Below are positions 52,928 to 62,205 of a stretch of DNA of 64,000 bases, one piece after another (position 1 is the stretch's first letter; every line of letters begins with the position of its first letter). The position numbers were made by a program, and so were the translations under genes. Origin of the DNA: Celeribacter naphthalenivorans (GTDB taxonomy: Bacteria > Pseudomonadota > Alphaproteobacteria > Rhodobacterales > Rhodobacteraceae). Location of the stretch: contig NZ_JAIVLK010000007.1 in assembly GCF_020524585.1 (NCBI RefSeq), forward strand, positions 186,001 through 250,000. The letters run 5' to 3'. The notes beneath the pieces were generated by a model. The model made no database searches, was not told the DNA's origin, and saw only the letters and a list, made by a program, of their open reading frames with translations.

Positions 52928-52969
52928 CAGTTTGCCTCTGGAAAAGCGTGCGACGTCGCTTTCAACGAA

Positions 52970-52996
52970 AAACTGCGCCCCATTGGAGCGCAGTTT
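52970..52996 (-). terminator. Intrinsic terminator of the orphan sugar-binding protein gene
   Basis: Stem AAACTGCGC / GCGCAGTTT with a 9-nt loop. On the minus strand it is followed by TTCGTTG, and the A-T end of the stem extends the U run. It lies 55 nt after the minus-strand stop. Confidence 0.8.
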
Positions 52997-53050
52997 GTGT
53001 GTCAAATTTCAATGGACATGTCATGGCTCTGGCCGGTCACGCCCCGCGTC

Positions 53051-54067
53051 TCACCAAAGATTTGGACATACTTCATCGATCGTATCGGCATCAATGAACG
53101 CCGAGGTGGTCTCGATCAGGCGACCATGGCTTTCCTCGCCCGATTTGGCCTGTTCGATCAGCGCGGCTGCCGCCTTTGCGCCCATGTCGCCCCAGGCCAT
53201 GCAGGTTGAAAGCGCAATCCCGCGGGACCGCACCAGATCGGACGCAACCTGCGCGCCCCCGGCTGCGGTGATGAGTTTGCCGGTCGCCCCGACATCCTCC
53301 ATCGCCTGTGCGCAGCCGATGGCCATATCTTCCGCATGGCTAAAAATGATGTCGGCGTCCGGCGCCGCCATGAGACCGTTTGCGCAGACCTCCTGCCCGC
53401 TCGCGGGCGTCCAATCCGTCGGCTGCGCGAAGACGATGTCATAGGCGATGCCCGCCGCGTCGAGTTCTGCGCGGAAACCATCGGTCAGTTGATCAACCAT
53501 CGCATATCCGGGCTGCCCCTCGACAATGCCGATTTTCGCCGGGCCATCGCTTGGCAACATGCCCCGCTCGATGGCGGCGCGGGCGATGCGATGACCGGTG
53601 TTCAGGTAGTTTTCGGCGACAACGGCCGTGACATCTGTGGGCACATCTTCGAAGGCGACCGTATGCGGATCGCCGACTTGCTGGGTCACGGAGACATATC
53701 CAATGCCCGCTTCCTTGGCGCGCTCGACCCAGTTGAGGGCGACCACACTGTCCATCGTGACCGTCGCCACGCCTTCAACACCCTGAGAAACCAGATCCAT
53801 GATGCCGTTCGACATGCGCTCGATGCTGCCATTCGCACTCAACAGGACAGCTTCACCGCCCGCGGCTTCGACCGCTTGGCGAAACCCCTCTGCCATCGCG
53901 GAATCCGGACGGTTTTGTGCACTGGCCATGATGAAACCAAAGCGCATCCCCTCGGCAGATGCGTCAGACCCCATGTCATCGGCGAAACCACAGCCCGCAG
54001 ACACCGTCAATGCGGCCGTTGCCGCGATCATCAGCTTACCAAGACTCGGCGTGTAAAATGTCGTCAT
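53051..54067 (-). CDS. Orphan periplasmic sugar-binding protein (Peripla_BP_4 family)
   Basis: A 338-residue ribose/xylose-type binding protein. N-terminal signal MTTFYTPSLGKLMIAATAAL then TVSAGCGFADD; the SAGC looks like a poor lipobox. Mature marks: MRFGFIMASAQNRPDSAMAEGFRQAVEAAGGEAVLLSANGSIERMSNGIMDLVSQGVEGV (residues about 41-100) and KIGIVEGQPGYAMVDQLTDGFRAEL. No ATPase or permease gene is next to it. It stands alone between convergent SMP-30 and the second TRAP operon, with its own terminator. It may work with a distant permease or as a sensor. Confidence 0.88.
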   Translation of the reverse strand: MTTFYTPSLGKLMIAATAALTVSAGCGFADDMGSDASAEGMRFGFIMASAQNRPDSAMAEGFRQAVEAAGGEAVLLSANGSIERMSNGIMDLVSQGVEGVATVTMDSVVALNWVERAKEAGIGYVSVTQQVGDPHTVAFEDVPTDVTAVVAENYLNTGHRIARAAIERGMLPSDGPAKIGIVEGQPGYAMVDQLTDGFRAELDAAGIAYDIVFAQPTDWTPASGQEVCANGLMAAPDADIIFSHAEDMAIGCAQAMEDVGATGKLITAAGGAQVASDLVRSRGIALSTCMAWGDMGAKAAAALIEQAKSGEESHGRLIETTSAFIDADTIDEVCPNLW

Positions 54068-54248
54068 TCAATCCTCCCTAGATTGGTCTGAACCGCCCTC
54101 CTCCAAGAGCAGTCCTCGGGCCTTTTTGCCCGTCAGAGCGACTCTTTTTGAGGCGCTCTAAAAAATCCTAACATGTGCGACTTCATACGTCATCAAATAT
54201 AAATCTTAATTTTACATACGGATTTAACGCGCATCCACAGCAAAGAAA

Positions 54249-54278
54249 GACCCCGCCGAACGCGCGTTCAGCGGGGTC
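54249..54278 (-). terminator. Intrinsic terminator of TRAP operon 2
   Basis: Long stem GACCCCGC-x-GAACGC / GCGTTC-x-GCGGGGTC (about 14 paired positions), followed on the minus strand by TTTCTTTG. It lies 29 nt after the large-permease stop. The remaining 54068-54248 is AT-rich and should hold the promoter of the sugar-binding protein. Confidence 0.88.
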
Positions 54279-54306
54279 GATTTGGCTTTGGTCTGCCGGT
54301 GTTGCG

Positions 54307-55599
54307 TCAGTTGCCGAGCACTTTGCCCGGAAGCCAGAGCGCGATCTGGGGAAAGGCCACCAACATGGCAATGCCGAACAGCATGATCAGCACGAATGGC
54401 AGGGAGGCCCTGGCAACCGTCATCAAACTTTTCCGGCTCATCGCTTCGAGGACGAAAAGATTAAACCCGACGGGCGGTGTAATGGCCGCGATTTCCACCA
54501 GAATGGTGATGAAAATGCCGAACCAGATCAGATCGAATCCGGCCGCAATCACCAAAGGCACGACGACAGATGCCGTGAGCACAATCATCGAGGCCCCGTC
54601 GAGAAACATCCCGAGGAACAAGTACATGATGACAAGCGCAACAACGAGCGCGTAGCGGCTCAGCCCCATCTCGGTCACGGCACGCGCAAGCGCATCAGGG
54701 ATGCCGGTATAGGCCATGGCCTGCGTCAGTGTCGCCGCACCGATGACGATGAAGAGGATCATGCAGGACAGGCGCGTGGCACCCATCAGGCTTTCAAGAA
54801 GGACGGTCCAGTTCAAATTCCCACTGATCGCCGAGACAATCAGCGCCCCCGCCACACCAAGTGCGGCCGCTTCCGTGGCGGTGACGAGACCGGCGGCCAT
54901 TGAGCCGAGCACAAGAAGGATCAGACCCAAACTGGGCAAGAGCTCCAAAGAGCTCCGCAATTTTTGCCGCAAGGGGACGCGCGGAGGCTTGTCTCCGGCA
55001 TGCCGCCCAACGACGGCAATATAGAGCGAGAAGAGAAGCATCAACACACCGCCGGGCACAAAACCCGCAAGGAACATGCGGATGATCGAACTGTCAGTCA
55101 TGCTGGCATAGACCACCATGAGCACAGAGGGCGGGATCAGGATGCCCAGCGTACCACCCGCCGCCAGAGAGCCGAGGATCAGGCTGTCGGGATAGCCCTG
55201 TCGCCTGAGTTCCGGCAAAGCCATTTTCGCCACCGTCGCATTGGTGGCCGCAGAAGACCCCGCGATGGCGGCAAAAATGCCGGAGGCGAAAATGTTGATA
55301 TGCAGCAGCCCGCCGGGCAGGCGACCGACCCAAGGCGCGATGCCGCGAAACAGCTGCTCGGACAGGTTGGTGCGAAACAGGATCTCTCCCATCCAGATGA
55401 ACAGAGGCAACGCCGCCAGCGTCCAGGACGCGCCCGCCCCCCAGGATGTCGTCGCAAAAATCGCGCCCGCAGGCATCGGGCTAAAGAGCACAATCCCTGC
55501 CCAGCCGACCATCGCGAGGGCCATGGAAATCCAGACACCGCCAACGAGCAACGTCGTCAGCAGGCCGATGAGAATGATGGCTTCGGTGGCAAGGCTCAT
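54307..55599 (-). CDS. TRAP transporter large permease 2 (DctM type)
   Basis: A 430-residue permease of standard length with about 12 TM helices: IGLLTTLLVGGVWISMALAMVGWAGIVLF near the N terminus, FAAIAGSSAATNATVAKMALPELRRQGYPDSLILGSLAAGGTLGILIPPSVLMVVYASMT (residues about 109-168) and AAITPPVGFNLFVLEAMS near the end. It overlaps the small-permease gene by 4 nt. It resembles the large subunits paired with DctP proteins for organic acids, but differs strongly from TRAP 1. Confidence 0.93.
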   Translation of the reverse strand: MSLATEAIILIGLLTTLLVGGVWISMALAMVGWAGIVLFSPMPAGAIFATTSWGAGASWTLAALPLFIWMGEILFRTNLSEQLFRGIAPWVGRLPGGLLHINIFASGIFAAIAGSSAATNATVAKMALPELRRQGYPDSLILGSLAAGGTLGILIPPSVLMVVYASMTDSSIIRMFLAGFVPGGVLMLLFSLYIAVVGRHAGDKPPRVPLRQKLRSSLELLPSLGLILLVLGSMAAGLVTATEAAALGVAGALIVSAISGNLNWTVLLESLMGATRLSCMILFIVIGAATLTQAMAYTGIPDALARAVTEMGLSRYALVVALVIMYLFLGMFLDGASMIVLTASVVVPLVIAAGFDLIWFGIFITILVEIAAITPPVGFNLFVLEAMSRKSLMTVARASLPFVLIMLFGIAMLVAFPQIALWLPGKVLGN

Positions 55600-56240
55600 G
55601 GTGCGGTCTCCGGTGCAGGGCGCGTGTCGATGTCATGCAACACGTCATCCGAAATGCGGTAGCTGGGCAGGCCACCACAGGCCGTGACGACGAGTGCGTC
55701 CAGAAGTGAGATCGCGAAGACCGCAATGCCAAAGACCAACGGCAGCTGGGGAATCCACATCGGAATGACCAGGAGACCTTGGCTCATGTCACCGAAAAGC
55801 CAGCTCTCATAGACCATCTTGCCGAAGTGAAACGTGCCATAGGCCGCGAAGGCCGCTGTCATGGCCAATGCGAACAATTCGACCCGGCGCCGGCTTTTGT
55901 CACCGAGGCGATGAAGCACCAGCGTCAAACGCACTTTGTCCCCGTAACGAAACGTATGCGCGAGCGGCAAGAAGGCCGCGGCAGCGCAGGCATAGGCTGT
56001 GATTTCATCCGTCCCCCCGGCGATCTTTCCGATCAGACGGGCGCCGACCTGAAGCAGCATCGTGCCGCAGATGAACACAAGCGTCAGCCCACCCAGCACA
56101 GCCGAGGCAAGATACAGAAGATCGAGCGCACGGCGCAGCCCACGCGGCGTTGCCTGTTCTGAAGGGGTTCTGAGAGTGAGTGAGAAATTCTGCGTCACCA
56201 AAGTCTCCATCGGTCGCAAGAGAAGGGTGTCGGGGCGCAC
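55596..56240 (-). CDS. TRAP transporter small permease 2 (DctQ type)
   Basis: A 214-residue protein with four TM helices (LLYLASAVLGGLTLVFICGTMLLQVGARLIG, EITAYACAAAAFLPLAHTFRYGDKVRLTLVLHRLG and two later ones). I chose GTG 56240 because GGAGG lies 6 nt upstream (ACGGAGGATCGGG); an in-frame ATG at 56210 has no ribosome site. It lies between the binding-protein gene (41 nt) and the large permease (4-nt overlap). Confidence 0.88.
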   Translation of the reverse strand: MRPDTLLLRPMETLVTQNFSLTLRTPSEQATPRGLRRALDLLYLASAVLGGLTLVFICGTMLLQVGARLIGKIAGGTDEITAYACAAAAFLPLAHTFRYGDKVRLTLVLHRLGDKSRRRVELFALAMTAAFAAYGTFHFGKMVYESWLFGDMSQGLLVIPMWIPQLPLVFGIAVFAISLLDALVVTACGGLPSYRISDDVLHDIDTRPAPETAP

Positions 56241-56281
56241 CCCGATCCTCCGTTTGATGTTTCAGATGAAAGCCTTGGGCC

Positions 56282-57283
56282 TCAGTTGGCGGACATGCCT
56301 TCGACGATGGCGACACCTTCATCGCCCGCGCGTTCGGCCCATTCAGAGATCATCTCGCTGCCAAGTTCATTGATCTTGGCAGTGACCTCGGGCGGAAACT
56401 CATCCCGCGTCATGCCATTCGCTTCGAGGGTGGCATAGGCTTCGTCCTCGGATGCGGTCGCCATGTCCAGCGCGCGATCTGCCGCATTTTGGGCAGCCGT
56501 ATCGACAATGGCGCGCAGATCATCCGGCAGCGCATCATAGGCCCGCTGGTTCACCAAAACGAGACCTTTGCCGCGCATGAGACCGACCGGATAGAAGTAG
56601 TTGAGTGACTCCCATGCCTTTGAATCGATCACTGCGGCGGGGGCGGCGAAAAAGGAATCCACCGTTCCGAGCGCAAGCGCCTGACCGATCTCCGCATATT
56701 GCACCAGAACGCCAGTGGCACCCATCATTTCGGCCCATTTGGCGCCCGACGGATTCATCACGCGCTGTTTGGTACCCGCCAAATCCTCGACCGTTTCAAT
56801 CGGCTCTTTGGAAAAGAACCCCTGCCCGGTCCAGTAATGCGCGAAGAGCGCTTTGACGCGGTTCTTCTCGAAACGCTCGGTGATGCCGTCTTTTGACAGC
56901 TCCCAAAGGCGCGCGGCCTCCTCCGGCGTTTGCGCCAGCGTCGGCAGGACATCGACCTCGAACAGCGGATCTTCGTTGCCGTAAGCGGACAACAGAATCT
57001 CGCCGATCTGCACCTGCCCGGTCTGCACGGCCCGCTTGATTTCGGGCATCTTGAACAGTTTGGCGTTGTTGTGAAGGACGATTTGGAACCGCCCGTCGGA
57101 AGCGGTTTCGACCTCCTCGATGAAAAGGCGAATATTTTCTGTGACGACCGTGTTGTCGCCATAGGCGGATGCGAATTGCCATTCGACCTCCTGCGCCTGC
57201 GCCCCCGTGGCACCTGCCATCACGGCAAGCCCCGCCAGCACTCCACGCAGCATGCCACCCAATGTCTTGGTTTCAGATTTCAT
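56282..57283 (-). CDS. TRAP transporter substrate-binding protein 2 (DctP type)
   Basis: A 333-residue periplasmic protein. ATG 57283 has AGGGAGG 6 nt upstream. The signal peptide runs to about residue 31 (VLAGLAVMAGATGAQA), then QEVEWQFASAYGDNTVVTENIRLFIEEVETASDGRFQIVLHNNAKLFKMPEIKRAVQTGQVQIGEILLSAYGNEDPLFEVD. VEDLAGTKQRVMNPSGAKWAEMMGATGVLVQYAEIGQALALGTVDSFFAAP (about 162-212) holds the conserved Arg. First gene of the minus-strand TRAP operon 2. Confidence 0.92.
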   Translation of the reverse strand: MKSETKTLGGMLRGVLAGLAVMAGATGAQAQEVEWQFASAYGDNTVVTENIRLFIEEVETASDGRFQIVLHNNAKLFKMPEIKRAVQTGQVQIGEILLSAYGNEDPLFEVDVLPTLAQTPEEAARLWELSKDGITERFEKNRVKALFAHYWTGQGFFSKEPIETVEDLAGTKQRVMNPSGAKWAEMMGATGVLVQYAEIGQALALGTVDSFFAAPAAVIDSKAWESLNYFYPVGLMRGKGLVLVNQRAYDALPDDLRAIVDTAAQNAADRALDMATASEDEAYATLEANGMTRDEFPPEVTAKINELGSEMISEWAERAGDEGVAIVEGMSAN

Positions 57284-57574
57284 CAGTTCCTCCCTAAAAG
57301 ACCCACCAGCATGAGGCGTCGACCCTGTCGGTGACCCCGTCGGTTTCATGCTGTCGCGTTATAAAAATATTTCACAATGTGAGACTTTCATCAACACCAT
57401 AGTAAAGCCACCCTGCCAACCGCTGAAAATGCAGCGTTTTTTGACAGGCTTCCCCATGGTCGAGGTTTAAATAAATGATGCCCTCATATATGAAATGCAG
57501 GTATTTGATGATTTACTCGACGAGGATACGGGGCCATCCGGCATCGAATCTGGTGATGAGAGCTGGAGAAGACG
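57284..57574. promoter_or_regulatory. Divergent control region between TRAP operon 2 and IclR regulator
   Basis: A 291-bp region. It holds TCAC-AAT-GTGA (57372-57382), an 11-bp palindrome close to the TRAP side, and CTCATATATGAA (57483-57494, containing the perfect TCATATATGA), which matches the TTC-N6-GAA palindromes found at 51.76 and 62.40 kb. GTTTAAATAAAT lies 18 bp upstream as a weak second copy. The region is AT-rich, as expected for back-to-back promoters with an IclR site. Confidence 0.55.
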
Positions 57575-58381
57575 ATGACGGAAGACGACAAAGGCCTGGA
57601 TAAATACCGCGCACCGGCGCTGACCAAAGGGCTCGACATCCTTGAGCTGCTTGCCTCGAGCGACGAGGGTTTGACACAGGTTGAGATCGCCAAACAGCTT
57701 GGCCGGACCCCGTCCGAGATTTTCCGAATGCTCGTGGTTTTGCGGCAAAGGGGCTATGCCGAATTGGGCGGGGATGAACGCTACCGGATCACGATGCGGC
57801 TGTTCGAAGTGGCGAACCGTCACCCGCTTTTGAAACGTTTGACGGCGATTGCGGGCACCGCGATGCAGCTGCTCGCAAACCGGATCAATCAATGCATCCA
57901 TTTGACGATCATGAACGTCGATCAGCTGTTGGTGATCGCGCAAGTGGACGGGCCGGATGTCAGCCTGGTGACAACGCGGCTTGGCGCTCAGTTGCCGCTG
58001 GCCAACTCCCCCTCAACCACGATTTTGGCGGCCTATATGGACGAAGATCAACTGGCGAAACTCGTCGAGATGATCCGGGCCGAAACAGGGGAAGAAGACG
58101 CCGCGCAAGACATCCTGACAGAGCTGCCCGAAGTGCGCCGATTGGGATTTTGCCAAGGCCCCTCGCGCATTCTGGCCGGTGTGACGACCCTGTCCGCGCC
58201 GATTTTTGACTATCGCGGCAATGCCGTGGCCGCCGTTACGGTGCCTTTCGTGCATCGTCTCGGAGGCCGGGAGACCATGCCCGTGGACGAAGCCCGCGAG
58301 CATCTGGTGGCAACCTGCCGCGACCTGTCGCGCCGGATGGGCGCCGGCGCCAAGATCGATGAAATCTACGGCACCGGCTAA
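57575..58381 (+). CDS. IclR-family transcriptional regulator
   Basis: A 268-residue regulator: winged HTH (ALTKGLDILELLASSDEGLTQVEIAKQLGRTPSEIFRMLVVLRQRGYAEL, residues about 11-60) and an IclR effector domain (about 80-255, with ITMRLFEVANRHPLLKRLT, HLTIMNVDQLLVIAQVDGP and GPSRILAGVTTLSAPIFDYRGNAVAAVTVPF). It diverges from TRAP operon 2 and converges on the aldehyde dehydrogenase gene. It is the natural candidate to bind the TTC-N6-GAA palindromes. Confidence 0.93.
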   Translation: MTEDDKGLDKYRAPALTKGLDILELLASSDEGLTQVEIAKQLGRTPSEIFRMLVVLRQRGYAELGGDERYRITMRLFEVANRHPLLKRLTAIAGTAMQLLANRINQCIHLTIMNVDQLLVIAQVDGPDVSLVTTRLGAQLPLANSPSTTILAAYMDEDQLAKLVEMIRAETGEEDAAQDILTELPEVRRLGFCQGPSRILAGVTTLSAPIFDYRGNAVAAVTVPFVHRLGGRETMPVDEAREHLVATCRDLSRRMGAGAKIDEIYGTG

Positions 58382-58395
58382 ACTCCATCACATCT

Positions 58396-59880
58396 TTATT
58401 GCTGCAGGAAGGGGTTCGCTGTGGGTCCCTTCGCGGTGGACAGCAGGATGCTCTTGGTTTCCAGATAGTCTTCAATCCCCGCCAAACCGCCTTCGCGGCC
58501 AAGACCGGATTGCTTCATGCCACCGATGGGCATCAACGGGCTATAGGACCGATAGGTGTTGACCCAGATCGTCCCCGCGCGCAAAGCACGGGACACGCGG
58601 ATCTGACGGCCCAGATCGCCCGTCCAGACCCCCGCCGCCAATCCGAAGATCACGTCGTTGCCGATCTCGATGGCTTCTTCTTCGGTGTCAAAGCCGATGA
58701 TGGACAGCAGCGGGCCAAAGACCTCTTCCTGCGCGATCCGCATGTCATTCGTGACGTCCGTAAAGATCGTGGGCGCAATAAATTGACCCTCCGTGTGACC
58801 ATCAACCGTGGCCGGATGGCCGCCAAGGATACAGTTTGCGCCCTCGGCCTTGCCGATCTCGATATAGTCGAGAACCTTTTGGTACTGCGGCGGCGTCGCA
58901 ATCGGGCCGACATTGGTCGCGCTTGCCATCGGATCGCCCATGCGGATCGCGCCCGACAAGGCAATGAGCTTTTCCGTGAAGGCCGCGCGCACGGAATTCT
59001 GCACCAAAAGACGCGATCCGGCCGTGCACATTTGACCCGCAGCGCCGAAAATGCCCGCCACGGCCCCAACTGCAGCGGCCTCGAGATCCGCATCCTCAAA
59101 GACGATATTGGGCGACTTTCCGCCAAGCTCCATCGTGACCCGTTTCATGGAATCGGCGGCCTGTTTGTAGATCAACCGCCCAGTGCTATCGGAGCCGGTG
59201 AACGACACTTTGTCCACCAAAGGGTGCTGAACGAGCGCCGCGCCCACATCGGCGCCGAGGCCCGTGACGACATTCAGGACACCGTCCGGCAGACCCGCCT
59301 CTTTGGCAATTTTGCAAAACTCAAGCGTGCTGACGCTGGCGAATTCTGAGGGTTTGATGACCACCGTGCACCCGGCGGCCAAGGCGGGCGCGCATTTCAT
59401 CGCAACGAACATCAGAGGCGAATTCCAAGAGGTCAAAGCGGCCACGACCCCCACCGGCTCGCGCACTGTCATCGCAAGGGTATCGGGTTTGTCGACCTGC
59501 GGCAGCGCCCCTTCGATCTTATCCGCCAGCCCCGCATCATAGTACCAATACTCGGGGATAGACGACATCTGCCCGCGCATCTCGGACAGGATCTTGCCAT
59601 TGTCCCGCGCTTCGATTTCGGCCAGACGATCGGCGTTACGCGCGATCCCATCCCCGATGGCCCGAAGGATATGACCACGCTTCGTCGCCGACATCTGAGG
59701 CCATGCGCCGCGGGTCAGAGCCTTTGAGGCCGCTTTCACGGCCAGATCCACATCCTGCGCTCCGCCGCGCGCGATCCGCGCCCATGGCGTGCCGCGATAG
59801 GGATCGACGGTCTCCAGCCAGGCGTCCCCCGAGGCAGGGGGCACCCAAGCTCCATCGATAAACATTGGAAAATTTTCCAT
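58396..59880 (-). CDS. NAD(P)-dependent aldehyde dehydrogenase
   Basis: A 494-residue aldehyde dehydrogenase of the betaine aldehyde/ALDH9-like superfamily. Catalytic residues are E251 in MELGGKSPNIV and nucleophile C285 in AGQMCTAGSR; VAALTSWNSPLMFVAMKCAPALAAGCTVVIKPSEFAS (residues about 146-183) and the FTGS motif at 227-230 bind the cofactor. AGGAAG precedes the ATG. It follows the MmgE/PrpD gene by 113 nt in the same direction. Its sequence is distant from the semialdehyde dehydrogenase at 34449. Confidence 0.92.
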   Translation of the reverse strand: MENFPMFIDGAWVPPASGDAWLETVDPYRGTPWARIARGGAQDVDLAVKAASKALTRGAWPQMSATKRGHILRAIGDGIARNADRLAEIEARDNGKILSEMRGQMSSIPEYWYYDAGLADKIEGALPQVDKPDTLAMTVREPVGVVAALTSWNSPLMFVAMKCAPALAAGCTVVIKPSEFASVSTLEFCKIAKEAGLPDGVLNVVTGLGADVGAALVQHPLVDKVSFTGSDSTGRLIYKQAADSMKRVTMELGGKSPNIVFEDADLEAAAVGAVAGIFGAAGQMCTAGSRLLVQNSVRAAFTEKLIALSGAIRMGDPMASATNVGPIATPPQYQKVLDYIEIGKAEGANCILGGHPATVDGHTEGQFIAPTIFTDVTNDMRIAQEEVFGPLLSIIGFDTEEEAIEIGNDVIFGLAAGVWTGDLGRQIRVSRALRAGTIWVNTYRSYSPLMPIGGMKQSGLGREGGLAGIEDYLETKSILLSTAKGPTANPFLQQ

Positions 59881-59993
59881 ATCTTACTTCCTGTTTGGCT
59901 TCTGCGCCGCAAAGCGTCTGCGATCCTGCTATGAGCTGCGCAAGCGTCCGAAAACATGTCGGGCGGGCTGATCGCCCACCCTCGCGGCCTCCC

Positions 59994-61409
59994 TTAGGCG
60001 ACCTTTGAGCTTGCGTCAGCACCACCGCTTTGCACGATGGGCAGCAGTTCGGACAGGCCCTCGACGGTCTCAAGCGACCGCACAACCCGGATCGCGCGCT
60101 CGATGGCGTCCCCCGACAGCGGGCGCGCTGCGGCCTTGGCACATTCTGCGAATTTTTGACCGAGCTGCTCCCAAGTCAACGGGCGCTCCAGCGTGCCGGG
60201 CATATCATCGCCGATCCGCGCAAACCGTCGCCCGTCGGCCATGACCACCTCGACCTTGCCCGCCGGAAGCTGATCGGTCCAGTCGAACGCGCTGTCTTCG
60301 ACCGGCACGACCTTGTCGACCATCGCCAAGACCTCGGGATCGCTCATCGCCTCCGCCGAGAAATCCCCGATCTTCAGATCGCCTTTCGACATCGTCAGAC
60401 CGATCACAAAGGGCAGGCTGAACTTTGCATCGATCAACAGTTCAGGACGTTGGCGCACCTTCAGCGGCGTGCACATGCGTTGATGGAAATTGCCGACGTA
60501 AACCTTGATCTCGGCGATCTCGTCTTTGTCGATCTGGTTCTCGCGCATCAACTCGATCGCCGCGTGAACATGGGTGAAGGCCGTCCCGACCGCAGGCCAG
60601 TATTTATAGAGCATCTTGTCGCCCCGGAACTCCTGGCCCAGCCCTTCAAGCATCTTCTCGCGGTTATAATCGCCCTTGAAATAGACGTTGAAGAAGCCCG
60701 CAGGCCCGTCGAACATGGCCGGCGGGCCATACATGCCCTTTTCGGCCAAAAGCACATCGTTGACACAACCCTGAGCCCCGAAACCGGCATACATGCCGCG
60801 CATGTCACTGCCGATCCCGAAGATTTGCTCCATGACACCGGCGGCATGCGTGCTGGCCAACCCCATCGCATGGAACATGCGCGTGTCATCCAGACCGGCA
60901 ATCGAACCACCCGCCGCGGTGGTGGAAAAGGCGCCGACCGACGTGGACAGGTTCCAATCCATTTTCCAGCCGACATTCGTGATGAAGCGGATGAACATGT
61001 CCTCACCCACGGCCACGGCTTTGATCAGGTCTTTGCCCGTCGCGCCGCCCTTTTTCTCGGCCAGTGCAAGCACGGTCGGCACGATGGAGCTGTCGGCATG
61101 TGCGCCCCAAGGCGTCATGCTGTCAAAATCCAGCGCATGGGCCAGCGTGCCATTGGCAAGCGCGGCGGCGGCGGCGGGGACGCGCAAGTCCGTGCCAAAG
61201 ACAGTCGCTTCGGGACGTCCCCCGTTCTCAGCGACAAGATCGAGCACCGGCGCGATGCGCGGTTCGCGGCCAGTCGCGGCCAGAATGACGCCCAATGTGT
61301 CCAGAATACCCTGTTTCGCCCGAAGGCGCGCGCCCTCGCTCACATCGTCATAGGTGGTCTTGGCGGCATGGCGTGAGAGGTGCCGCACCAGATCGTCTTG
61401 ATCAGTCAT
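59994..61409 (-). CDS. MmgE/PrpD-family protein
   Basis: A 471-residue protein of the 2-methylcitrate dehydratase / cis-aconitate decarboxylase / immune-responsive-gene-1 family. ATG 61409 chosen (AGGAAC upstream); an extended reading overlaps the SDR. Marks: AKQGILDTLGVILAATGREP (residues about 31-50), AALANGTLAHALDFDSMTPWGAHADSSIVPTVLALAEKKGGA at about 85-126 and DKMLYKYWPAVGTAFTHVHAAIELM, where PrpD has KWYPSC-like residues. It probably dehydrates, decarboxylates or isomerises a branched di- or tricarboxylate. Confidence 0.87.
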   Translation of the reverse strand: MTDQDDLVRHLSRHAAKTTYDDVSEGARLRAKQGILDTLGVILAATGREPRIAPVLDLVAENGGRPEATVFGTDLRVPAAAAALANGTLAHALDFDSMTPWGAHADSSIVPTVLALAEKKGGATGKDLIKAVAVGEDMFIRFITNVGWKMDWNLSTSVGAFSTTAAGGSIAGLDDTRMFHAMGLASTHAAGVMEQIFGIGSDMRGMYAGFGAQGCVNDVLLAEKGMYGPPAMFDGPAGFFNVYFKGDYNREKMLEGLGQEFRGDKMLYKYWPAVGTAFTHVHAAIELMRENQIDKDEIAEIKVYVGNFHQRMCTPLKVRQRPELLIDAKFSLPFVIGLTMSKGDLKIGDFSAEAMSDPEVLAMVDKVVPVEDSAFDWTDQLPAGKVEVVMADGRRFARIGDDMPGTLERPLTWEQLGQKFAECAKAAARPLSGDAIERAIRVVRSLETVEGLSELLPIVQSGGADASSKVA

Positions 61410-61446
61410 AATGTCTGTTCCTACGGATAAATTTATGCGCTGAAGC

Positions 61447-62205
61447 TTAGATACAGGCCGTTTGGCCGCCATCGACGGAGACCACGGAACCGGTCATGAA
61501 GCTGGCATCATCGGTCAACAGAAACACCGCAACGGCTGCGATTTCGGACGGATCGGCGAGGCGGCCAATCGGGTGTTTGGCGTTAAACCGTTCTTCTGCG
61601 CCTTCCTCTTTCAGCATGTAATCGATGAACGGCGTTTTGGTCATCCCCGGCGCAATGGCATTGACCCGAATGCCGAGCGGCCCGAGTTCCGGAGACATGG
61701 ATTTGCTGATGCCGGACACCGCAAATTTTGCCGCCACATAGGGCACGCGGTTCGGAACCCCAAGGATGCCAGCCGCCGAAGAGAAATTGACGATGGACCG
61801 GTCACCCTCGTCGTCCTGAACCGCGCGCACATAGGCCTGACACATGTTGATCGTGCCATCCACATTGACCGCCATCGCCCGGCGGTAGACATCGAGGTCC
61901 ACATCGGCAATGCCGCCCGTCCCGGCGATCCCCGCACAGTTGATGATCCCACGCAGCGAGCCAAGTTCCTTGCGCTTCTCCGCCAGCACAGCGATCGCGG
62001 CCGCATTGTCGCAGACGTCGAGCGCAACGCCTTTGACTTTATCGGTCCCATAGGTGGCGTGCAGTTTTTCGATGGCCTCTTGCGAGAGATCGACCGCGAC
62101 AACGGTCGCTCCTTCGGCGACCAGCCGATCAACACAGGCGGCACCGATGCCGCTGCCTGCGCCCGTCACGACAACATTCATTCCTTCAAAGCGTTTCATA
62201 TCCAT
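61447..62205 (-). CDS. Short-chain dehydrogenase/reductase (classical SDR)
   Basis: A 252-residue oxidoreductase: TGAGSGIGAACV at residues 14-25, D39 after beta-2 (VVAVDLS, NAD preference), NCAG at 89-92, catalytic serine near 142-143, Y156 and K160 (PYVAAK), and NAIAPGMTKTPF. ATG 62205 follows GGGAGG by 5 nt. It is the first gene of the minus-strand run SDR, MmgE/PrpD, aldehyde dehydrogenase, and lies under the site-B palindromes. Confidence 0.92.
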   Translation of the reverse strand: MDMKRFEGMNVVVTGAGSGIGAACVDRLVAEGATVVAVDLSQEAIEKLHATYGTDKVKGVALDVCDNAAAIAVLAEKRKELGSLRGIINCAGIAGTGGIADVDLDVYRRAMAVNVDGTINMCQAYVRAVQDDEGDRSIVNFSSAAGILGVPNRVPYVAAKFAVSGISKSMSPELGPLGIRVNAIAPGMTKTPFIDYMLKEEGAEERFNAKHPIGRLADPSEIAAVAVFLLTDDASFMTGSVVSVDGGQTACI

